IMG/VR virus record: IMGVR_UViG_3300027971_000266
Location: 1 to 20,650 of that record
Source of the DNA: a virus
Direction: 5' to 3' (one strand)
DNA length: 20,650 nt
The notes below the pieces were generated by a model, which saw only the letters and a list, made by a program, of their open reading frames with translations, searched no databases and was not told the origin of the DNA. A program made the translations under genes and the position numbers. Of this stretch, positions 16,001-20,650 are shown piece by piece (the stretch's first letter is position 1; every line of letters starts with the position of its first letter).

Positions 16001-16107
16001 ATGATGTCCGTGTCGCCGGGTTGCAGCGTCCGCACCGGCTTTTCTTTGTACTGGCCAAAGTCGACAATGTTGGCCAGATCGAAGAACGGGTTGGTTTGCT
16101 CTTTCAT
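13024..16107 (-). CDS. 1027-aa multidomain protein, polyvalent-type, possible injected effector
   Basis: In order: a leader with NPFFDLANIVDFGQY; an Ala-rich hydrophobic/amphipathic region (107-147); a long divergent charged region; residues about 486-560 with LTWADIPEVV, LCTSIGKAGGWCTMN, RLVALLDAEGRPHAQAMIS, like the WCT/PcfJ-type phage domains; residues about 738-862 with EIVYHAGAEFN, GLFTHPEREVVEKF, LRNLGFDSLRV, LVALDPSVLRRV, like ART-PolyVal ADP-ribosyltransferase domains; linker YAKGGSV; then about 904-975 with DAARHMLASGM, AGLAHEHG, DQDLHNNALG, like DUF6973; and a C-terminal YARGGRV motif. Large mosaic proteins of this kind are thought to enter the host with phage DNA. Catalytic competence is unproven: no clear catalytic Glu was placed in the ART-like part. 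The start overlaps the upstream stop as ATGA. Confidence 0.85.
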   Translation of the reverse strand: MKEQTNPFFDLANIVDFGQYKEKPVRTLQPGDTDIIQPIKRNPLYGIPADLLQAAHNLTIRNPDEMTGAEFLSQLAGIPAVAKTLDRLSGGFQLHSGSGQATQMLPETRDALLAVAPLAIKPTVAVAKAAVPAAKAVGRGALAAARSDTAYDLANRVASATGASPLYAVKPKGGSWAPPINLDLPSKRLAGSETELKPDSVTRALSPLRTYYQGPNRAPAEIESLNANVADPLNRWLDKKLAPYVRNEMGTPDDPIRLMHEQGYSHSPAIRGIESNVVGTSTPQRVTEARFSAGFPEEGFAVRRHAEAGYPEENSLNARRAEEWEAMSDRLIDPNIAGNYQEDIQLGRQRLENRKPEFKSILGDWDPNVEMAENSPWIEKIDPSTPIYRIADSQTFSSDLDFNHLIDELRASLSPNSELPAHLRLTPETLNKVSVADAVKRVSEINDWRALEAAKAEQAGMMENLSSNARLVDPTAKLSFVEKPGLTWADIPEVVDEKGTKLCTSIGKAGGWCTMNTDIAQHYGSGDKRLVALLDAEGRPHAQAMISTSKYDHSQMHLGDVLEGEDAVGDQYYRNLQTLLERRGINPEDAQRYVELEAFGSPSEIPAEIQELMNGLSLEAESMIPKKQIDLPDIEELKPPGNSFDSDRSKAYEKRDPEYKKKISDSVVKFLNSGDWGTVNDLDYYNIFDLRDPSSYGGLTRLFGEEGADKVFAATRANGGTPPVRFMTRDQAKDFIEQPEIVYHAGAEFNEPRPGLFTHPEREVVEKFQSSTNAPQLHTFEARPRRSGTEEDVYRVARQLGIYDPEIPVGQYLEQGENAIFPQSAQVVEELRNLGFDSLRVQDAMSKKPSLVALDPSVLRRVPPAEGYAKGGSVKSDFFLDPSSYAQSRSKQMFPKQKSEWTQQDAARHMLASGMMAQKFGPTVAKIAGLAHEHGNAPVKTIGYMLGIGKMPPDYDQDLHNNALGVQLAKDAASQEDLESRIQAILNSATKQPTPGKPWIGRPNIPAQMSDYARGGRVSTNPFDHLV

Positions 16108-17774
16108 TCTGGAGTCAACTTCAAAATGCTTTGTATAAACTCAGCTGGCAAACCTGAGTAAGTGGTCATCACTTTCATTTTGTCTTCAGGAGAAAATGGC
16201 AATTCATTTTTAGACTTTGCAAAATCTGAGTATTTTGCAATGTCCTCTATCCACTTGTCTTTATAAGCCTCGCCGTGCCGTTTGAAAAGCTCGTCCACAA
16301 TTGTTTGTGGGTCGGTTTCTGGCATTTCATTTTTAAGACTGTCGATCAGGTCGTATGCCTTTCCTCTCGACGAAATGGTGTGATCTACTCCAGGCCACCT
16401 TGGAACTCTATCAAGTGCAACATTCAAAAGTTCAGCGGGAAAGTTCAACTCAGAACGCAGCAATTCGAACTGCATGTTGTCAGGCATGTTGGGGTTCGAT
16501 GATTTGATCTCATCAAACCGTTTGCTAACTTGTTCGGAAAGAGCTTTGGTGAAATCACGATTAGTGTTTGCAAACCGATGCTGCATGAAAGTTTGCGGAC
16601 CTAATTCAGAATACGCTTTTTTAAAATATGGATTCTCAAGATTGTTAAGCCAACTAAGTGCTTGCGAGGCATTCTGTTTCAAAGAAACACTCGAGTACGG
16701 ATTACTATCAATTTTGATTTTTGGCGTGTTAATGTTTTTCAGTGCATCAGTTATCAGCTCGGGAGTATTGTATTCGTCACCCGCTTGCCGCCAAACGTCG
16801 TCGAGCATTTCGTCAGGAACTATGCGTTTACGCAATTCACCTAAGAAAAGATTGTCGCTTGGTCCTCGCTCCATTTCTTTGAATCGATCGAACAGAATGT
16901 CGTGCGACCTCGCAATGACGTCATTCGGGTCGGCGTCTGGACCGAGTTCTTTCATCGCCCTTTGCAGGCTTTCATTTACAAACGGTTCATCTTCAAACAA
17001 ATCGACATATGAAGAAGATCTTGCAGCTTCCCTGCCACGACCATCTTCGAGGATTTCCTGTATCCGGAGTTCGGTACCTGCTGTGTCTGACAGCTCGTCG
17101 AGAAGTTTCTGCCCACTTCCCACCATCTTTTTGACCATGCTGGCTGGCAAGCCCGTCTCTCTTGCAATGGTCTGCGGATCGAGACCAATCGCACGCGCTG
17201 CTTCGGCACCGCGTCTGGATTCAAGATTGATTAGCTCAGCCCAAACAGCGGTTGCATATTCAGGATCAAGCATTTCGATAGACGTGTCAATGGGATTAAG
17301 CAGGTCAAAATTTTCCATCCTGCGTTCCCAGTTGGAAAGAATTTTGTAAGCTTCTGCTGCGTTACGCTCATTGTTATAAATTGAACTGACGTAGTCAGCG
17401 ATCTTGCTGGCCGCCGCTGCCTCGTCAATGACAGGCTTGGTGAGTTGTTTGGTGGCTTGTTTGAGTGCACCGGGCAAAGTGCGGCGCAATGCAGCTGATG
17501 CTGTCGCCTTGACTCCTTCGCCCAAAAACTCGCGACGCGTCGTGGGCTTAGCCATCTTCTCAGCAATCACTTGCTCGATCGCGCCGATGACGGGAGGCGA
17601 CTCGGCTGGCGCCACCACAGCTGGCAGGTGCGTCTCGGCCTGAGCTGGCAGCATCACGCTCGACTGGCGAGGCAACCCGAGCACGCCACGGCGCGACAGG
17701 TTCACCGCTTCTTCAGCTGGTGCGCTCTTGCTGAAAAGTCCGAGTATGCCTTTGAGTTTGCTAGGATCAGCCAT
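16104..17774 (-). CDS. 556-aa phage protein of unknown function with Tat-like RR motifs
   Basis: Residues 1-110 are Ala/Pro-rich and contain NLSRRGVLGLP (26-35) and TTRREFLGEGVKATASAAL (78-96). The latter closely resembles a twin-arginine signal (S/T-RR-x-F-L plus a mildly hydrophobic Ala stretch), but 77 residues precede it. The rest is helical and charged with no recognised domain. It includes AIGLDPQTIARETGLPASMV, which could be a small helix-turn-helix, and repeated short acidic helices. The end is TTYSGLPAEFIQSILKLTPE. The gene overlaps the oxygenase gene by 8 bases and the 1027-aa gene by 4 (ATGA), so the three are co-translated. Its core is distinctly AT-rich. An internal or ejected virion protein is plausible from size and position. 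Confidence 0.8.
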   Translation of the reverse strand: MADPSKLKGILGLFSKSAPAEEAVNLSRRGVLGLPRQSSVMLPAQAETHLPAVVAPAESPPVIGAIEQVIAEKMAKPTTRREFLGEGVKATASAALRRTLPGALKQATKQLTKPVIDEAAAASKIADYVSSIYNNERNAAEAYKILSNWERRMENFDLLNPIDTSIEMLDPEYATAVWAELINLESRRGAEAARAIGLDPQTIARETGLPASMVKKMVGSGQKLLDELSDTAGTELRIQEILEDGRGREAARSSSYVDLFEDEPFVNESLQRAMKELGPDADPNDVIARSHDILFDRFKEMERGPSDNLFLGELRKRIVPDEMLDDVWRQAGDEYNTPELITDALKNINTPKIKIDSNPYSSVSLKQNASQALSWLNNLENPYFKKAYSELGPQTFMQHRFANTNRDFTKALSEQVSKRFDEIKSSNPNMPDNMQFELLRSELNFPAELLNVALDRVPRWPGVDHTISSRGKAYDLIDSLKNEMPETDPQTIVDELFKRHGEAYKDKWIEDIAKYSDFAKSKNELPFSPEDKMKVMTTYSGLPAEFIQSILKLTPE

Positions 17775-18414
17775 TTTTCAATCGGTCGAGTAGTTTGTCA
17801 GCCACTGCGAAGGACGTGTCAACGAGCAACCGCGCCAGCACATCCATCGCGAGTTGCTCGCGAGTGAATGGCTCGGACTGCTCGACAGGCTCGGTAAACG
17901 ACCAATGATAGAACGCATACACGACCCGCTCGTCAGGCGCGCAAACCAAAGTATCGCGCCAATGCGGGTATTTTCTTCCTTCGCACAACCCGCCTTGACC
18001 GATGCCCAAGTGCGTCGTGCTGTAGCTGCCCGTCCACGGCGTGTGGTCGATGCCGTTCTTCCAATCACCCACCCATGGCACGTTGCTGATCTTCAGATCC
18101 CACAGGAAGCCACGCTTGTTCTCAAGGCACACACTCAATGTGAGGTCCAGATCGGGACGATCCGTGTGCACCAGCAGATAGCTCCCATTGTGGTACGACC
18201 GCGTGTACACGCTGTCGAACTTGATGTTGGGGTGAACTTGCTTAACGATGCGCGTCACGTGCTCCGCGTGCTTGAGCGACTCAGGCAGCTGGTACACACC
18301 GAAGCTGTTGCGGTAGTACGGATCGTTCTTCAGGTCGCCTTCAGCAGTCTTGTGCTCGTGCGCATCGAACGCAGTGACCAGCTCTGCGCATTGTTGAGGT
18401 GTGAAGATCTGCAT
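17767..18414 (-). CDS. 2-oxoglutarate/Fe(II)-dependent oxygenase-like protein, 215 aa
   Basis: A double-stranded beta-helix oxygenase is suggested by an HxD pair in YLLVHTDRPDLDLTLSVCL (H83, D85), a distal YPHWRDTLVCAP (H151) and a downstream Arg in ERVVYAFYHW (R163), the usual place for the residue binding the 2-oxoglutarate carboxylate. FDSVYTRSYHNGSY before the HxD fits the first core strand. Length matches stand-alone prolyl-4-hydroxylase-like enzymes of phages. Substrate is unknown: protein, nucleic acid or small molecule are all possible. The ATG is one base after the TerL stop with no good ribosome-binding site, so it depends on TerL translation. It is an unusual gene between terminase and portal. 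Confidence 0.75.
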   Translation of the reverse strand: MQIFTPQQCAELVTAFDAHEHKTAEGDLKNDPYYRNSFGVYQLPESLKHAEHVTRIVKQVHPNIKFDSVYTRSYHNGSYLLVHTDRPDLDLTLSVCLENKRGFLWDLKISNVPWVGDWKNGIDHTPWTGSYSTTHLGIGQGGLCEGRKYPHWRDTLVCAPDERVVYAFYHWSFTEPVEQSEPFTREQLAMDVLARLLVDTSFAVADKLLDRLKNG

Positions 18415-18415
18415 G

Positions 18416-19840
18416 CTAAGTTGCGTAGGGATTCACGCGTCGTGGTTTTGTTTCGTCAGCCCAATCGTCATCGTCGTACTGCGGGGTGTCGACGATCAAA
18501 AAGCCCATGTCGCGCAGCACCCTCAGAGCTTGCGTCATTGCGTCGACCAAGTCATCGTGGCGCACTTCGGGGAATGCACAGATCTGCCCGATGAGCGGGT
18601 CGGCCCAGTCACGAGCGAACCCAGGACGATGCATCGACTCGGGGATGTAAACCAATCCGCGCTGAATTATAGGCGAGACAATGTTCAGACGCTGCATCTT
18701 GTCAGCACCGCCTGGATTGTACGCACGCACATTCAGCCCGGTGCGCTGCAAGTCCTGAATCAGCGAGATTCCTGCAGACTTGTCCTCGATCAGGATCAGA
18801 TCGACTTTCTTACCGACGCCAAACTCATTCACGTCGCCATAGATCACCGTGGCCTCTTCGGTCACATGGGGGCGCAGGTCGGGATACTGCATGTGCTTCT
18901 CCCAACAGTCAATGAGCATGGCGCACATCGGCGCATCCTCGTTGGGTCGGAACACTCCCAGCACCACGCACGCAGTCGGGTCGTTCTTGGTCTTGTCCGA
19001 AGTTGCGCAGTCGTATGACTGCACCACGTACTCGAACTTCGGCAATGGCGTCTCGGCGTCCCAGAGCTTGAACCACGTGCGTTTGATTACGCCCGACTCT
19101 TCTGGGTCGATGATCTCAGCATAGATCTCTTGGCGACCAATCTTAGTGCCTTCGTACTGCAGGATCTGCTCCATGAACTTCGGAGCCAGATTGTCTTTGT
19201 TGTCGTACGTTGACGCAATCGTGTACGCCACGTCCTGCCCGTCACGCTCAACCAACTCCATGATCTTGGGCTTGGGACGCGGCGTCGACGTGCAAAGCAG
19301 TAGTGGGTGCTTACCGAGCCGCATGCCGAACTGAATCATGTCCCACGCATCGTCGAGGTAGTCCCAAGCGGCGAGTTCGTCCAGCCACCCGCCGTGAAAC
19401 TGCGGACCTCGGAACCTGCCCGGCTCGGACGCGGGTATACCCTTGATTATCGATCCGTTGATGAGTGTGATCTCGTGCAGCGAGCTTTTATAATCCTGCA
19501 CGATCTCGGCAGGGACTACATTCATCAGGCCTGAATCACCTTCAAAGCACACGTCGCGCACGTCGGCTGAGGTCGGGGCGCTCACAAGCCACCGCGTCTG
19601 CGGCGCACGCCACGCTGCCCACCAGATCCACTCCGCTGCACTGCGCGTCTTCCCGGCGCCACGCCCTGCGAGGAGCAACCAGATGCTCCACCAGATCTCT
19701 TTCGGCGGGAGTTGATGCGGCTTGGCAGTCTTGAGCCAAGACATGCGCCGTTCGAGCGCGGCTTGGCTCGGCGCGTCGAGCAGTGGGAAGTTCTCGCGTG
19801 CCGCCGCAATGATCGCTGGATCGACGGCTACCGAGTTCAT
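18416..19840 (-). CDS. terL: Terminase large subunit, 474 aa
   Basis: This is the ATP-driven DNA packaging motor and headful nuclease. Walker A is LLLAGRGAGKT (55-65). The Walker B end is GGWLDELAAWD with D154 and E155. The coupling motif is CTSTPR (183-188). The RNase H-like nuclease domain shows YDCATSD (D277), LILIEDKSAG (E352, D353) and HDDLVDAMTQAL (D429, D430, D433). All key residues for both domains are present, so it should be active. The length of 474 aa is normal for this class. The ATG overlaps the small-subunit stop as ATGA. A poly-Asp tail (QYDDDDWADE) near the C-terminus may mediate portal contact. Confidence 0.96.
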   Translation of the reverse strand: MNSVAVDPAIIAAARENFPLLDAPSQAALERRMSWLKTAKPHQLPPKEIWWSIWLLLAGRGAGKTRSAAEWIWWAAWRAPQTRWLVSAPTSADVRDVCFEGDSGLMNVVPAEIVQDYKSSLHEITLINGSIIKGIPASEPGRFRGPQFHGGWLDELAAWDYLDDAWDMIQFGMRLGKHPLLLCTSTPRPKPKIMELVERDGQDVAYTIASTYDNKDNLAPKFMEQILQYEGTKIGRQEIYAEIIDPEESGVIKRTWFKLWDAETPLPKFEYVVQSYDCATSDKTKNDPTACVVLGVFRPNEDAPMCAMLIDCWEKHMQYPDLRPHVTEEATVIYGDVNEFGVGKKVDLILIEDKSAGISLIQDLQRTGLNVRAYNPGGADKMQRLNIVSPIIQRGLVYIPESMHRPGFARDWADPLIGQICAFPEVRHDDLVDAMTQALRVLRDMGFLIVDTPQYDDDDWADETKPRRVNPYAT

Positions 19841-20253
19841 TCCTCGCAGTCTTCCTCAACGAACGTGGTTTGTTGCGCGATGACCTTACCAGACGTGCGC
19901 CCATTCGCCATCTCATTACGCATCGACACACCAATCTCTAGCGCGTCAAGCAGCTTGTCGAACACGCGCTGGTCGGCGACCTTGTCAGTTTCAGTCGTGA
20001 CGATCTGTTGTTGAATCGCGGTCAACTTCGGATGAATGTACGGAGCCAAGTCACGCGCAATTGCGCACGCGGCAATCTTTTCGTCCTTGTCCCAGAAGTC
20101 CTTCATGGTCAGGTACATCACCTCGAGAGGCGTCACCGACATCATCTCGAGCTTGCCCAGCAGCCGCTCACGAGCTTGCCGTTTCAGCGCCACCTGCCCC
20201 TTCTGACGCCCACCGCGACGCTTCGGTGGTTCGACTGCAGCGGTGTCTTGCAT
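19837..20253 (-). CDS. terS: Probable terminase small subunit, 138 aa
   Basis: A basic N-terminus (PPKRRGGRQKGQVALKRQAR) precedes helices LLGKLEMMSVTPLEVMYLTM and EKIAACAIARDLAPYIHPKL, the pattern of small terminases in which a DNA-binding helical part is followed by oligomerisation helices. The PY-HPKL-A-Q sequence is common in small terminases of environmental phages. The C-terminus ends in an acidic VEEDCEE. It directly precedes and overlaps terL. It would bind the packaging site and regulate the motor. There is no strong Shine-Dalgarno before the ATG at 20253. The assignment rests on position and general form. Confidence 0.78.
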   Translation of the reverse strand: MQDTAAVEPPKRRGGRQKGQVALKRQARERLLGKLEMMSVTPLEVMYLTMKDFWDKDEKIAACAIARDLAPYIHPKLTAIQQQIVTTETDKVADQRVFDKLLDALEIGVSMRNEMANGRTSGKVIAQQTTFVEEDCEE

Positions 20254-20288
20254 TTTTATGCCTGTTTCATAATTAACAACTCAGGCGA

Positions 20289-20318
20289 ATTATGCGGCCA
20301 ACTCATGGTATAAGGCAA
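20289..20318 (-). promoter_or_regulatory. Candidate promoter upstream of the terminase genes
   Basis: In the 78-base gap before terS the minus strand reads TTGCCT, 18 bases, then CATAAT, a fair sigma70-like match (4 of 6 and 5 of 6). It is the only gap in the right half of the window large enough for a promoter. A short CATAATT is also present in the gap at 20608-20614. The match is weak evidence on its own. Confidence 0.3.
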
Positions 20319-20331
20319 CACGGCCGAAAGT

Positions 20332-20592
20332 TCATTCGACCACTGTAAACACAATGCCTTCGAACTCTGCAGTCTTTTCCTCTTTGAGCTTCTTACGGAA
20401 AATTTGATGACGAGCCATGGGGAGTCCGAGCGCCATAAATGCGGCTGCAATCGACCGATACTGTTTTCCGCGTACCATCACTGCGGTGTGTTTGTTCGCC
20501 ATGCGTTCCTCCAAGTCTTGAATAGCATGGAAGTATGCCTGAAGTTCGACGAAATGAAATGCTTTTGGTAGCTCTTTTTTCGGTCTTCCCAT
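20332..20592 (-). CDS. Small basic putative DNA-binding protein, 86 aa
   Basis: The N-terminus GRPKKELPK resembles an AT-hook-like or basic patch. The middle is a charged helix (QAYFHAIQDLEERMANKH). The C-terminal half (GKQYRSIAAAFMALGLP, then ARHQIFRKKLKEEK and EGIVFTVVE) resembles short NUMOD-like or helix-turn-helix modules seen in phage DNA-binding proteins. GGAGG lies four bases before the ATG. It is the first gene of the block here and could regulate, or assist, packaging. Function is unproven. Confidence 0.72.
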   Translation of the reverse strand: MGRPKKELPKAFHFVELQAYFHAIQDLEERMANKHTAVMVRGKQYRSIAAAFMALGLPMARHQIFRKKLKEEKTAEFEGIVFTVVE

Positions 20593-20596
20593 AGCT

Positions 20597-20646
20597 CCTC
20601 CGAGCTCAATTATGTTCCGTCGACCCCCACCGACGGAACTCGGAGG
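20597..20646 (-). promoter_or_regulatory. Nested inverted repeat overlapping the first gene's ribosome-binding site
   Basis: A perfect 9-bp inverted repeat GTTCCGTCG / CGACGGAAC (20614-20622 and 20631-20639, 8-base spacer) is flanked by a second, 7-bp one, CCTCCGA / TCGGAGG (20597-20603 and 20640-20646), with a 10-base one-sided bulge. In a minus-strand RNA the outer stem would pair the GGAGG ribosome-binding site of the 86-aa gene. As DNA it could be a repressor operator. Confidence 0.6.
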
Positions 20647-20650
20647 CAGG

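Noticed and set aside
16474-17349. 291-codon plus-strand frame opposite the 556-aa gene
   Set aside because: A Ser/Arg-rich shadow with no start signal. The minus frame is coupled to both neighbours.
19837-20253. Packaging (pac) site inside terS
   Set aside because: P22-like phages can carry one here, but I see no specific repeat or consensus to place it.
20257-20307. Possible 16-aa peptide (MSWPHNSPELLIMKQA) just before terS
   Set aside because: There is no clear ribosome-binding site and it is too short to support from one sequence, although its end abuts terS and could act as a leader.
1-20650. tRNA genes, CRISPR arrays, insertion sequences, attachment sites
   Set aside because: No cloverleaf-like segment, regularly spaced repeat array, transposase or integrase was seen. 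Coding density leaves almost no room.

Overview
The window is a stretch of a tailed-bacteriophage genome, or an integrated relative, carrying the packaging, head and head-tail-connector module. All 21 genes are on the minus strand, so transcription runs from the right edge to the left edge. Small and large terminase, a P22-type portal, a scaffold-like coiled-coil protein, an HK97-fold-type major capsid protein and a P22 gp4-like head-tail adaptor point to a P22-like podovirus or relative, probably from an environmental (aquatic) source. The host cannot be read from the sequence. No tRNA, integrase, CRISPR array or insertion sequence was seen.

Layout in order of transcription: a small basic protein (20592-20332); terminase small and large subunits (20253-18416); a 2-oxoglutarate/Fe(II) oxygenase-like protein (18414-17767); two large proteins of 556 and 1027 aa (17774-13024) that look like virion cargo rather than scaffold or tail parts; the portal (13011-10498); two tiny genes (10511-10167); a GroES-like co-chaperonin (10177-9746); the scaffold candidate (9749-8781); a conserved head-region protein (8778-8236); a decoration-type protein (8208-7609); the major capsid protein (7595-6681) followed by a clear intrinsic terminator; a beta-rich structural protein (6614-5373); glycine/lysine-rich proteins (5361-4402 and 4075-3401) around a small structural protein (4362-4078); the gp4-like adaptor with an inserted discoidin-like domain (3400-2327); a zinc-ribbon protein (2327-1983); and the first 661 codons of a tail fibre/tailspike that runs off the left edge.

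Genes are tightly packed, with ATGA or TAATG overlaps or gaps of a few bases. This implies translational coupling through most of the block. Strong Shine-Dalgarno sites sit in front of the probable high-copy virion proteins.

The most unusual part is the roughly 5.4 kb between large terminase and portal. It holds the oxygenase, a protein with a Tat-like twin-arginine stretch, and a 1027-aa multidomain protein whose parts resemble a PcfJ-like WCT region, an ADP-ribosyltransferase-like (polyvalent-protein) domain and a DUF6973-like RH...HE...DLHNN domain. Its core is much more AT-rich than its flanks. I read this as an exchangeable slot for proteins that may be injected with the DNA and act on the host. 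That is an inference from motif resemblance and gene order.
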